Shown here one piece after another: positions 12,999 through 23,807 of a stretch of DNA of 64,000 nt. Each line of letters starts with the position of its first letter. Position 1 is the stretch's first letter. Source of the DNA: Omphalotus guepiniiformis. Lineage: Eukaryota; Basidiomycota; Agaricomycetes; Agaricales; Omphalotaceae. The stretch is taken from assembly GCA_028554645.1 (NCBI GenBank), contig JAQOOI010000076.1:1612001-1676000 (forward strand), given 5' to 3'. A program made the translations under genes and the position numbers. The notes beneath the pieces were generated by a model, which worked only from the letters and a program-made list of their open reading frames with translations, was not told the DNA's origin and ran no database searches.

Positions 12999-13124
12999 CA
13001 TGTACGCCCCTCTGGAGTTTTTTGGTATTCCCCCTCAACTGTTCCTCCTCCCCTCCGCCCACCTCAAATTTCTTGGGCAAGTCAGTCGACACGTTTTTTT
13101 TGGACGGGAATGGGTGTTCACTTT

Positions 13125-13256
13125 TTGCACAAATTTCATTTCAAGCTTTGCTGCATTACTCTGTTTTTTTTCACGACTTTGTAACATGTTTGCACAAACA
13201 TCATTTCAAGCTTTCCGGCCCAGAGTGGTCTGCTGCATTACTTTTTTCTTTTTCAC
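13125..13256. repeat. Imperfect tandem duplication, about 65 bp
   Basis: The blocks TTGCACAAA..TCATTTCAAG and GCTGCATTACT..TTTTTC occur twice, at 13125-13173 and 13190-13256. The second copy carries an inserted stretch (about 13215-13231). It lies just upstream of the chromovirus insertion and may be part of the older element that the chromovirus entered. Confidence 0.6.
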
Positions 13257-13345
13257 ACCGGCGGCAAAGCCCGAGTCACTTAAAATCAAGTGCGTTCGGG
13301 TCACCGTGAAGCTCACTAGGTACCTCACTTGCAAAAATCAACACG
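13255..13345. repeat. Left copy of an inverted repeat family flanking the chromovirus
   Basis: The region runs CACCGGCGGCAAAG, then TTCGGGTCACCGTGAAGCTC, then CCTCACTTGCAAAAATCA. It matches the reverse complement of 21755-21855 in order and spacing, with substitutions and small gaps. The two copies bracket the chromovirus and its flanks. Confidence 0.55.
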
Positions 13346-13383
13346 TTTACCTGTGCACCCATTTATGTAAGTCTTCGCGCTGG

Positions 13384-13836
13384 TGTCAGTGACTCGAGTT
13401 ATCAAACTCAAATAACCAAACACAAGGATCTTAGTTTCACACGGATAAGAGCAAAGCAGAAAGTAGAATTGAGAAAAGAAGTGATACAAGAAAGTATACT
13501 AAGTACAAGTCTAAACTCGAGGAGTTATTGACAAGATCGAAGCTAAAGAAATATCTACCTAAGCGGACTTGTTATATACGTAAATAAAACCCTAAACCCT
13601 GGGCTATAACCCTTGACTAATCCACCGTGTGTCTACCATGAGTTCGATCGCCTCAAGTGTTTCATTAATGATTGTGATCGCCTTGAGGTCTACATGCTTG
13701 ATCTCGATCATCATGCTACCTATGTGTGTATTTAATATAACCCTAGATCTATAACTTAAGATGCTATCTACTGATAATAAAAGTGTCTATATGTACAAAC
13801 AATGAGATAAGATGAAAAAAGAAAATATTTGTAACA
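13384..13836 (-). repeat. 3' LTR of the chromovirus
   Basis: 453 bp. It differs from the 5' LTR near positions 13390, 13741 and 13830, in each case TG here against CG in the other copy. This fits decay of CpG in this copy. Confidence 0.95.
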
Positions 13837-13839
13837 TGA

Positions 13840-13849
13840 CCCCCTCCTT
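13840..13849 (-). other. Polypurine tract
   Basis: Read on the minus strand it is AAGGAGGGGG, four bases before the 3' LTR. This is the usual place and composition of the plus-strand primer of an LTR retrotransposon. Confidence 0.75.
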
Positions 13850-16800
13850 AGGGACGATGTCCCCATCGTCCTAACTTCACTGCTAATGCTTCTGTCGGCA
13901 TCTTCTTCGTTTTCACTACTTCCGTACATGCTTCAGGGATAGGTCGTAACAATGATGTCGGGAATAAGGAAATTGGGACCTCAATCTTTCTTAACTGAGG
14001 TGGTCGTGGTTTAGTGGGGAATTTTTTATGGAACTCTTCGATTGCTTCTTTTGCGTTTGCAAGGTTTGCTAATGGTTCCCATGTTTGTTCGTGCCGCGAG
14101 TATCCCTTCCATTGGACTTTGTATCCAAATCTCCCTCCCCTATATTTCCCTGAATCTACTATCTCTTCCACTTCGAACTCCGGTTCTTCTCCTTCTATCA
14201 CTGGTGGCAGATTATCATTCTTAGGCTGCTCGGGGAATTCAGGCGGATGATAGGGTGACAGTAGAACTTCGTTAAAGACTGGATGTATCCTCTTCCAAGT
14301 CTTCGGTATCTTTAGTTGATACGACGTCGCTCCAACTTTCTTTACGACTTCAAAAGGACCAAATCATTTATCATCCAACTTCTTCATTGGTCGATCAGAA
14401 GTCAGGTTTGTCGCTTCAAGCCATACTTTGTCATTAGGCTTATATTCGACTGATGGTTTCCTCTTCTTGTCGTAATACCGAGTCATGTCTTCCTTTGCCT
14501 TCTTAAGCGCTGCCCCTACTTCGTCCCTGATCTTGATCATCTTATCGGCAAATTCCTGTGCTGTGGGATTTGCCGATGGAGTTCTTGGAGCTGTTCCCTT
14601 ATACGGATGTCGTCCCATATCCGCATAGAACGGAGTGACACCCGTGGCTGAGTGTATCCTATCATTCAACACAAACTCTGCTGTTGGTAACCATTCATGC
14701 CAGTCGTTCTGATGTTGATTGATGAATAATGTTCAATCTCTTGGTTCATCCGTTCCGTCTGTCCATTCGTCTGTGGGTGATATGCCGTTGTGAAGCTTCC
14801 TTGAATGCCTAATAACTGGTATAGTTCCTTCATGAATCGGGAATGATATTGGGGTCCCCGATCATGAATAATCTTTCTCGGTAATCCGTGTATAGGAAAG
14901 ATTTTGTCCCTATAAATTCTGGCCATTCCTTCAGACGTTAACGACATGTGTGTGGGTACCAGCCGCGTTCGTTTTGTGAAATGGTCCACAGTCACACTTA
15001 TGGCATTAAAACCTCCAGCTTCCGGTAGTTCTCCAATTAGATCTGTTCCTATGACTTCCCAGGGGCCTTGTGGAACATTATTTGTGACTAGTGTTCCCGT
15101 TGGTTTGGTTCGATGAATCTTAGTGGCCTGGCACTTTTCACATCCTCTGACGTATTTCCGTACATCCTGAGTGATCCCTGGCCACCAATAGTTTCTCGTC
15201 ACCAATTCCATGGTTTTAAACTGCCCTGGATGTCCCGTCAGAACAGTATCATGATGCAATCCAATGATCTTTCCTCGTAACCTATTATCAATAGGCACGT
15301 AAATCCTATCCTGCCACGTCACAATTCCTTCTTCTGACTCAACCCAATCCTTCTCTTTTCCTTCTAAAGCCTTATTTACTAGATTATCCCGTACTTTCGA
15401 CTTCTTCTTTATAAGATCTAAGATCTCGTCCTCGGGCATCTCTAATCTGTTGATCGAAAAAAGTTCCGGCTTTAAAAGTACCACGTCCTCATTGTCTTTC
15501 TCCCCCGTCTCATGATTGGCCATCCTGGACAATGCATCTGGCTTTCCCATTGACTTTCTGGGTTTATGAATCAATGTAAAGTCGTATTCAGATAATTCAG
15601 TGATCCATCGGGCTTGTCGACGATTCAATTTCTGAGGCTTTTTGAAATACTGAAGATTTTGATGATCTGTATAGATCTCAAATGACTCTTCCGCACCCAT
15701 CAGATATTGTCTCCAATCTGCTAAGGAATCCATAATGGCCATCATTTCCTTATCATAGATCTCATAATTATGTTCTGTTTCATTTAGAGATCTAGATCTG
15801 AACGCAATAGGCCACCATTTTCCATCTATCTTTTGCGATAAGACAGCTCCGTTCGCATAATCTGATGAATCTGCCTCGACTCTGAATTGTCCATGATCAC
15901 GGGGTATGGTTAGAACAACTTCTTCAGCAATTCTACTTTTGAGTTCTTCGAATGCCTGCTGTTGTTGCTCTGTCCATTCCCACTTTGAATTCCCGGTCAG
16001 TGATGACAATGGTTTCGCCACTTGACTAAATCCTCGGATAAATCGTCGGTAGAAGTTGCAGAAACCCAAGAAGGACTGTACTTCCTTCTTGTTTCCTGGT
16101 ATTTTCCATTCTTTTACCGCTTTGACTTTCTTTGGATCCATCCGCACTTGTCCATTTCCTACAAACACTCCAAGGTACTCAACATTACTGGTCTCGAATT
16201 CGCACTTTTCAGGTCTAAGATACAACTTGTGTTGTCGTAATATATCTAACACCTGTTTTACAATTGACTCGTGCTCTTCGATTGTATTTGTGAAAACCAA
16301 GATATTGTCTAAGTACACCATGACGTGACCTTCGTTGATCAAATCCCTTAAGATATGATTCATGAACGCTTGGAAGGTCGCCGGAGAATTTGTAAGACCA
16401 AAGAACATAACCGTTGGTTCAAAGAGCCCCCGATTAGTCCTAAATGCCGCCTTCCACTCATCACCCTCTTTGATCCGGATATTATTGTATCCCCATCGAA
16501 CATCCATTTTCGAAAATACTTTCGAATCCTTCAGCTTATCAATGAGTTCTTGAATGAGCGGTAACGGGTATTTGTTCTTTATCGTTGCTTCATTCAACTT
16601 CTGATAATCCTGAACAGGTCAAAGTTTCCCATCTTTCTTTGCCACAAAGAAGAATGGTGAGGCCATCGGTGACTTTGATGGTCTAATTCGTCCAGGTTTC
16701 AGATTTTCCTTGATGAACTCATCTAAAACTTTCTGTTCTGAAGGATTTAATGGATAGACCTTGCAATCTACTGGTGTAAAGTCTGGTTTTAGTTCAATTG

Positions 16801-17782
16801 CATGGTCCCAGGGTCTTCGTTCAGGTAAATTTTGGAAATCAGCTTCATCAAAAACATCCTTGTACTCATTGACGTACTTGTCTGCTTTTGACTCAGTCTT
16901 TTTGCCTTTTCCAAAGTCCATACTCCGAAGATATCCATCCCAATTCAGGTAAAACAACCGATCCCCTTCTTCTAGTTCCCGGACTTCCGCATCGGATTCA
17001 GGTTTCAGGTAATACGGTATGTAACCACACTTCTTAGGACATCGATCAAACTTTAAGGTTGAGTCATTCCAATCTATATTGGGGTTATGACGTCTTAACC
17101 AATCGAGTCCCAGGAATATGTTTGTTTTGCCTAAATTTGTAACAGCAAGTTCAATGCGTTCCGCATGATCTCCCATTACTAATCTGACTTCTATGAATCC
17201 TTCAATTGAACCATCCTCGTTTAAGGTACCATCAGCATTGTATACCGGCATCTTTACTGGTAATCTCTTAACAGTTAAGCCATGTCGCTCTACGAATTCC
17301 TTATTGACGCAAGAACCCGTTGCTCCACTGTCAAGTAATGCCGATGTTTCTATCTGCTTGCCACTTTCAATATCATCGATTGTAACAGACAGCTTGAGAT
17401 CTCTGCCTTTAGTACCTTTTACGAACCGCAAGTTTTTCTTGAGTGACTTTACGGCTGTGACGGCTTCGCTAATGTCCAATGACCGGATCTGGGCAACCGT
17501 TTCTTCCGATGCTTCCCTGGCCCGACAGGTTGGCATCCATGCTCTCAAAATTCCCACCGCTCGTTCTGACTCATCCTCCCTTACTCTCTGCGCTATCCAT
17601 TCTGGTGAATTCGGCGGATAACATTCTCTCACAGGTTTTGAATCGGTCTTTGTAGATACTGACGCAAATTTATTCTCAGGATGATTAAATACAAAGTGAA
17701 AATTGCTATCTTCGTGATCTACACTAGACTGTTCCGATTCTAACTCAGAAGGACCTGTATTCACTTCTGAGCTTTGACAAAA
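13848..17782 (-). pseudogene. Chromovirus pol: protease, RT, RNase H, integrase, chromodomain (broken)
   Basis: Domains in reading order: aspartic protease (LLDSGATGSCVNKEF), reverse transcriptase (VAKKDGKL, KMDVRWGYNNIRIKEGDEWK, FFGLTNSPATFQAFMN), RNase H (RVEADSSDYANGAVLSQK), integrase zinc finger (HPGQFKTMELV...CEKCQATK), integrase core (GTDLIGELP, IHDRGPQYHSRF, HPQTNGQTERMN) and a chromodomain (GYKVQWKGYSRHEQTWEP). Damage: an in-frame TGA at 16619-16621, just after KKDGKL; a small deletion near 14728 that shifts frame in the integrase; and a TGA at 14364-14366 where a Trp is expected. The catalytic YxDD box reads YLDN (about 16310). The pol frame is -1 relative to gag. The element cannot encode a working polymerase; mobilisation in trans would still need intact relatives. 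Confidence 0.95.
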
Positions 17783-18483
17783 CCCGTGTCTGATTTCAAC
17801 CAGTTTAAGAACCAACTCGGCGGCTGTTCTTCTTTCTTCTCTTCTTCCTGCACATTCACCTGCCTCACTCTCTGACCCCGCTTCGCTGGACAATCCCGCA
17901 AGATATGCCCCCTCTGTCCGCAATTAAAACACTGCCCATTCCTTCGAGCCGCGTCAATGTCCATGGGTTTACCTGTACCCCCAAAGGTTGTTCCTGTGGC
18001 GTCTCTCCGATCACCACTTCCTGCCGCATTTTGCGGACTTTCTCTTCTTGGCGTAAACGCTGGTCGGTTCTGATTCTGATTCTTGCGCCATTCCTGACGT
18101 CTTCTCCATAGTTGATCAATCTTGATCACTACGTCCTTCCATTCATCGTACACTTTGGGCAACTTGTCCCTCGTGTAGATGGCATCAATAGTTTTCTCGT
18201 TAATGCCCTTCTCGATGAGCCGCACCACATACGGGTCATCCTTCTTGTAATCCGCCTCCGTCAACAGTATCTCCAACTCCTGGAAATACTCCTCCGCCGT
18301 CCCTGCTCCCTGCTTCAACAACTCCACCTTCTCCTGCGCTGTCCTCTGCAGACCAGAATCTAGGAACGCCTTGTTCAAGGCTTGCTTGAAATGCGCCCAG
18401 TCCTTCTGCCACTTCTCGTTGTCTTGGTCAAAATGGGTATTATAGTAATGATTGACCCATCCGTCTACAAGCTTCCCATTCAT
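17761..18483 (-). CDS. Chromovirus Gag, C-terminal part with zinc knuckle
   Basis: The frame encodes capsid-type helices (DWAHFKQALNKAFLDSG, GTAEEYFQELEILLTEADYK), an Arg/Gln-rich stretch and a CCHC knuckle (CFNCGQRGHILRDC) for RNA binding. The first ATG is at 18483. Gag-like residues (KNWRRRLFTYIRDKKNG) continue upstream in the same frame to about 18615, where an in-frame TAG (18616-18618) closes it, so the N-terminus is probably truncated by mutation. A GGGTTTT heptamer at 17779-17785 lies in the correct register for slippage into pol. Confidence 0.85.
   Translation of the reverse strand: MNGKLVDGWVNHYYNTHFDQDNEKWQKDWAHFKQALNKAFLDSGLQRTAQEKVELLKQGAGTAEEYFQELEILLTEADYKKDDPYVVRLIEKGINEKTIDAIYTRDKLPKVYDEWKDVVIKIDQLWRRRQEWRKNQNQNRPAFTPRRESPQNAAGSGDRRDATGTTFGGTGKPMDIDAARRNGQCFNCGQRGHILRDCPAKRGQRVRQVNVQEEEKKEEQPPSWFLNWLKSDTGFVKAQK
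17779..17785 (-). promoter_or_regulatory. Candidate -1 ribosomal frameshift heptamer (GGGTTTT)
   Basis: On the minus strand the Gag codons read ACG GGT TTT, so the heptamer fits X XXY YYZ. It is followed five codons later by the gag stop (17761-17763). Slipping back one base enters the open pol frame directly (continuing CQSSEVNTGPSE). I did not model a downstream pseudoknot. Confidence 0.7.
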
Positions 18484-18619
18484 GAAAGAGATCGCAACAT
18501 CAATCCTTTCATCGTCGGTCGTGATACCGTTTTTCTTATCACGGATATATGTGAAGAGTCTTCGACGCCAATTCTTGAATTCGGATTTGACGCTGATACG
18601 ACCGCGGGAATACCACTAC

Positions 18620-20436
18620 CATTTTCGGCCTCGCAGGATTGATCACTCCAGTACAAACCTACTAAGTACACTGTATAGTCCTAAGTTCCGCGATGTATTA
18701 CGCACATTCAACCACTAGTATATGTGTACAAAGGTGTGCAAGACTGTAGAACGGCACTAAATGGGTCTTCTCAGTGTAGGTATTACCTAAGTATGCACTC
18801 AAGTAAAGCGTCGCGGCACTTGTTCTAAGGTCCGACATGTATAACTTGATGGCCCCCAATACTGTATAAACCAACGCGTAGGTAACGAAGTACCGCGGCA
18901 CTACTCAGAAGGCCAGACTTAGAAACCAGGTAGCAGTAGCTCCGTGCACTAGTCATATCTAATGACCATGGTTGAGCCACAGAAGGGTCTAGACGTACGA
19001 TGTAACACGAAGTACTTCCGACGACGCGGAAGTAAAACACGTAAGGAGACACAGTGTTAGCGAATTACCGCGATACTTTCTAAAAGCGGCAAGATTATAA
19101 CCCGATATAGGATACCCGGTTACCGCGTACTATACTTCATCCCTACCTTACGTGGTGCACCATATGCACCATATATCTCATAACTGTCAAGTATCGCGAC
19201 ATTTGTTTGTACTATGTAAATAGAAATACTGTATATAAGAAATAGAACCTGGGCAAGGAAGGACAGGTTCCCGAGCCCCCCATAGAGCTAATAGCATTTG
19301 TGTGTGGAAAAGCTTAAGTCCCTCTGAGTGATTAGAAGTTTTAAAGTTTAACCGTCGCGTTAGTTCATAAGTCAGTGTGCCTAAGTGTTTACAAGCGGAG
19401 TCGTCTGGTACCGCGGAGCCTGTGTGTGTAGTGTGAATAAGAGTGGATCGTCGGGTCACTCGTTGAACTCATCGTCTGGCAGTTCTGAAATACTCCTATA
19501 CCCAACTCCACTAAAGTGAGAAGTCGTCTGGCATCTCCCAACAATCGTCTGGTTGTTGTATCGTTTGTAGTCACTGGTCGCGGTGATTTGTTAAAGTTAC
19601 GCGTTAGTTTGTTTGAGTGGTGTGTAGCATAGAGTTATCTGTGCCGCGTCGGTTTTGACTGTGTCTCTGAGCTCCTCTTACAACAACCTTATTCGCTTCA
19701 CAGTGTTTGTTAGTCCCCCAAACCCCACGAACTTAAAAGTCTTTGTGTGTTGTGTGTGTGTTTTGAGTGCTTGATAGATTCATTCGAGTTAGTTAGCACT
19801 TCTTCTCATTTCATACCCCATACCAAGCACATCAACGCCGGTGAAGTTATCGGGTTTGTTGAGGAGTGATTTTCCTCGCGAAGTTTCAATTTCAGACATT
19901 CTGATAGGAGTATGAGGTCGGGTAGAATAGGGAGATGATGCAAGAGATTTGTATGAAGGTGTGACAGGTGATGGGATAGTGGTTTCTTCGAAGAGACTGC
20001 TAAAGTTCCCCCAAGGTTCCGTAATGGTAGAGTTTACTTCGGTCCGTCAGTAACCTCACGAAGAGATTTCGGGACCTTTTCTGCCTCTAATAAACGAGTT
20101 CCTAAATCCGTGCTCACTTGCTGAGTAAACCTGGGTGTGCCTTTCTAGGAGTGCACCTCGTTCCCCAAGCGCAAAGTCCCTTCCCCGAAGGTCAGTTATC
20201 AGACGATGCTTTCTGCTGCCAGTACAGAGTTGGACTCAATGTTACTCTTTTGTACTATAGGCACAATTACTCTATTAGAGCACAGATTCCTAATTTGGAT
20301 GGAAACCCGAATATCAAAGGGAGAAAAATGAAGTAAGCGTGTGAAGGGTCAAGAGAAACTTACTTGCTACTGAAATAGCAACAAGAAGGCGATTTGAATT
20401 TGTGTTGGTTGGGTGAGTTGTGTAGCTTCGATCTTA
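18620..20436 (-). other. Long non-coding leader of the chromovirus
   Basis: About 1.8 kb between the 5' LTR and gag with no open frame of note. It repeats short motifs: TCGTCTGG four times (19401, 19472, 19524, 19545) and several ACCGCG-type hexamers (about 18892-19415). No clear tRNA-complementary primer site directly follows the LTR. Confidence 0.6.
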
Positions 20437-20889
20437 TGTCAGCGACTCGAGTTATCAAACTCAAATAACCAAACACAAGGATCTTAGTTTCACACGGATA
20501 AGAGCAAAGCAGAAAGTAGAATTGAGAAAAGAAGTGATACAAGAAAGTATACTAAGTACAAGTCTAAACTCGAGGAGTTATTGACAAGATCGAAGCTAAA
20601 GAAATATCTACCTAAGCGGACTTGTTATATACGTAAATAAAACCCTAAACCCTGGGCTATAACCCTTGACTAATCCACCGTGTGTCTACCATGAGTTCGA
20701 TCGCCTCAAGTGTTTCATTAATGATTGTGATCGCCTTGAGGTCTACATGCTTGATCTCGATCATCATGCTACCTACGTGTGTATTTAATATAACCCTAGA
20801 TCTATAACTTAAGATGCTATCTACTGATAATAAAAGTGTCTATATGTACAAACAATGAGATAAGATGAAAAAAGAAAATATTCGTAACA
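20437..20889 (-). repeat. 5' LTR of the chromovirus
   Basis: 453 bp, the same length as the 3' LTR and differing at only three positions. It ends at the GCTGG target duplication. Confidence 0.95.
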
Positions 20890-21998
20890 GCTGGTCCCGT
20901 GATAAGACATGTTTGCTTCCACAACACAAATTGTTTTCCAGTGCAGTGTAGGAGAAATGGTGCAGAAAATGGGTCTTTGGAACCTTTGAAGCATGCACAG
21001 ATTTTGAGCATAGTACAATCTGCTGGAAAATCTTATGTGGTGCTGTTGCCTGTGTTGTTGATGATTGTGCTTACTATAGATATGTATATAGGAACAATTT
21101 ATCTTCCTATATTTTCTCAGCTGCTTACAGGAGACTAACTTACTATTGTGAGTTCTTGCTCCTGTGATTGATCTCCTGGGCCAATTCAAAGTTATGCAGC
21201 TCAAAAGTTTGACATATGTCTTTGACACCCTAAAGGTCATTCCATTCAAAAGTCAATTGTACTTCCCTCCTCCATCTATGGGATTCAAGGTGATCATGAA
21301 ATAATACATATGGGTATTCTCCAGGCAACACTAATGGGACAGGAAAGCCAGACCACCTGGCACTGAGTATCATTAATGAACAACTGGACTTGTAGCTGTC
21401 TGGGCACTGGCCCAAGCCACCAGTCAAGTTCAGTTGCAGCTTAGGTTTCTAGCCAGAGGAACTGACATGACAAGGACATCATTGCAACTTTAGAGGGGGG
21501 TACTGAATGTGCTAGGAGGCTTGTTTATGTGAATCATTGAATCATCAAGTAGAATGGTCAGAGTATAGGCAGTTAGATGTACACATAAACACAAGGGACA
21601 TCCAAAAGATGACATGGTTTTGGCAGAAAGAGGTTGAGAGAGAGTATAAGCTACCAATGAAGCACAGTGACAATGGAAAAATGGCCCAGAAGCGGAAGGA
21701 ACAGAAAAAACTGTGACTTTGTAAGATTATGTAATGAGAAATAATCATATTGGCACCGCAAAAATCAAGTGAGGTTCACCGTGAGGTTCAACGTGAGGTT
21801 CACCGTGACCCGAAGGCACTTCAAATTCACGTGAACCTCACTTTGCTCCCGGTGTCACGACCTTTTGTAACGCAATGTTTTTGATGTATTATAACGAATT
21901 TTCAAGCTGTTTTCGATGTACATGATGTTTTTATAACGATTCCAATCAATGTGTCTCTGGACCCCCAATTCATTCGTTTGAAGAGCTCAGGGCTTAAG
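20890..21998. other. Decayed repeat DNA, no intact gene
   Basis: Reading all frames gives only broken fragments. The composition (TG/CA-rich, many stops) suggests an old mobile element, but no catalytic motif survives. From 21755 to 21855 is a repeat cluster in which GTGAGGTTCACC-type units occur three times in tandem, followed by an inverted unit. It is homologous, inverted, to 13255-13345. Confidence 0.5.
21755..21855. repeat. Right copy of the inverted repeat family, with tandem GTGAGGTTCA units
   Basis: Tandem GTGAGGTTCACC, GTGAGGTTCAAC, GTGAGGTTCACC units are followed by TTCACGTGAACCTCAC, which is itself nearly palindromic. It aligns in reverse complement with 13255-13345. It may be the subterminal repeat of a DNA element, into which the chromovirus jumped. 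Confidence 0.55.
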
Positions 21999-23467
21999 TT
22001 AAGTAGTCCTTGCGCTTTGCCCTCTCACCATGTCTCGTAGATTAAACATATGCATTGGATAGATCTGCTTGTCTTGAGTTAGCGGATACTGTTAATATCA
22101 AGTGGTGAGTTCCATTGTCATAGGTCAAACTAGAAGAAACAATAAACGTACTTGTTGGCCGAAGAGGCGGCCATGATTGTCCATCACAACATGACAGTAA
22201 GGCACTTCAATGTCCAACAGCAGTTTTTCAGCCAAAGTACCATCAGAGCTGGTTTCGTTGGCCGGGAAAGAATACACTTTGAGTGAATACTTTGCCGTTT
22301 CAGAGCCTCCTCCTCTACCTCTAGCAACCACAAATTCATCAAGCTTCTTCAGTATATGATGATACCTCACACTATAATCACAACTCCGAACATCTCCAGA
22401 CGCATCAAAACACGAAGAAGTCGATTGACCCCAAATTCTCCAAGGTTGTTTATCTCTAGGCCTCTCACATCGACTTCGTACACTCAACAACCGATGCTTA
22501 TACATCCGTAAAAGTCCATCTACTTTCATAACCCATTTGAACCGTGTTTCACGAAGACCATATGCCCTGGCAGTTTCCGTTGGGACATCGATGTCGAGCG
22601 TCAAGTGTCCTGAGTCTGAGGAACGACTGGGATTGAGAAGGCTCCTGGGAGTACCAAGTGACGTTGACCATTTCATAGACGAACCCCGTTGTGCTTCTGG
22701 GAAGGATGTGGTTTCTGGGAGAGGCAGCTCGGTTATATAACTATAGGCATGTTTTCCTGGGCTGTTTTCAACTGGTAAGTATCCCCATAGTTCAATGGCC
22801 CCTTCTAAAGCGTTCGGGAAGGCAATAACGGTATCCGAGAGGAAACTGAGGGATTGATACTGCCCACGAAATGACTGTACGATGGTTTGAGTGGTTTTAA
22901 AAGGACCAGTGAACGCGAAAATACATACCGCAAGACAGCTCCCAGTCTCCCAATTGAAAATGGAACACTCCCAAGGAAAAACGACAGCACATTTATCGCC
23001 GTATACGCTCAACTGAATTTGGTTCCTGTGAGGGATATACTCTGTACGGAGCGCGGCTGTAGGGTGTGCCGCCTCGGGATGAGCCTGGCCTGAAGGGAAG
23101 TGCATGTAGAACAATTGCATCGACGGATAATGATGATTATTTGGATCATATAAGCTTCAAAGGTGAACACGTCAATTCTTCAAACTCTTGTAATCCCGAA
23201 ACAAGAGGGTACCTACAGTGTGAGAATCACCAGAAGAGCCGACACCTCATCGTACTTTATCGCGACTATTGATGCATCTCTCCTTAGGAACCTATCTGTT
23301 GGGATTTGCTCCATACGCAACGGTAGGCTACCCATTGGAGCTGTGCGCGTTAAGTCGGTGTAATAGAGACCTCTAGGTGTAGCTGAAATGAACGCTTTAG
23401 AGCCGATGTCAAACATTCCAGGCTCCGGGTAAGAGGCTAAGATGGTAGCAGCAGGCTGGACTTGCAT
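21999..23467 (-). CDS. F-box-associated/propeller-like protein, partly resolved model
   Basis: Resolved parts on the minus strand: an exon from 23467 to about 23220 (MFDIGSKAFISATPRGLYYT, DRFLRRDASIVAIKYDEV); exon sequence from about 23120 to 22929 ending FPWECSIFNWETGSCLA; a 54-nt intron (22928-22875); an exon 22874-22152 ending HVVMDNHGRLFGQQ; a 63-nt intron (22151-22089); and a terminal exon 22088-21999. The IFNWETG pattern and alternating beta-strand segments resemble the C-terminal half of agaricomycete F-box proteins, but no F-box is visible. The junction between 23220 and 23120 and the 5' end are unresolved: a stop precedes the first exon in frame. It may be truncated. Confidence 0.55.
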
Positions 23468-23807
23468 GATTGCGGTTGGCGTGGCGAGACAAGCAGGATG
23501 ATTTTGGGGCGAACCATGGGTTGGTCAAGGTATAAATCCAATTTTCAAGTGTGGCTTGGACCGCGAACAAACACGAGTCAAACGCTGTTCAACATAAAGA
23601 ATTGGAGTGTGGACAGTGGCCCATCAACAATAAGTGTGGCGCAAACCCCATTGTACGAAGTTGATGCCATACATAGCAAACAGCCAAAGCGTCTCGTCGC
23701 TCGAAAAGGAGATGTTGCACATTATCGGTAACGAGCGCTTATATCCATAGTCCGCCTCATTACAGAAAATTAAATATACATTCAGTATGTGACTCAAACA
23801 CGCACAA

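Larger units (their letters stand above)
13384..20889 (-). mobile_element. Chromovirus (Ty3/Gypsy) LTR retrotransposon, complete but inactivated
   Basis: Two 453-bp LTRs (13384-13836 and 20437-20889, both TGTCAG...GTAACA) differ at three positions I can find. They are flanked by the 5-bp target duplication GCTGG (13379-13383 and 20890-20894). The coding strand is minus, so the right LTR is the 5' LTR. In order are a leader of about 1.8 kb, gag, protease, reverse transcriptase, RNase H, integrase and a C-terminal chromodomain, with a polypurine tract abutting the 3' LTR. The pol frame is broken by two stops and a frameshift, and the reverse transcriptase catalytic motif is altered. The near-identical LTRs point to a recent insertion. 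Confidence 0.97.
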
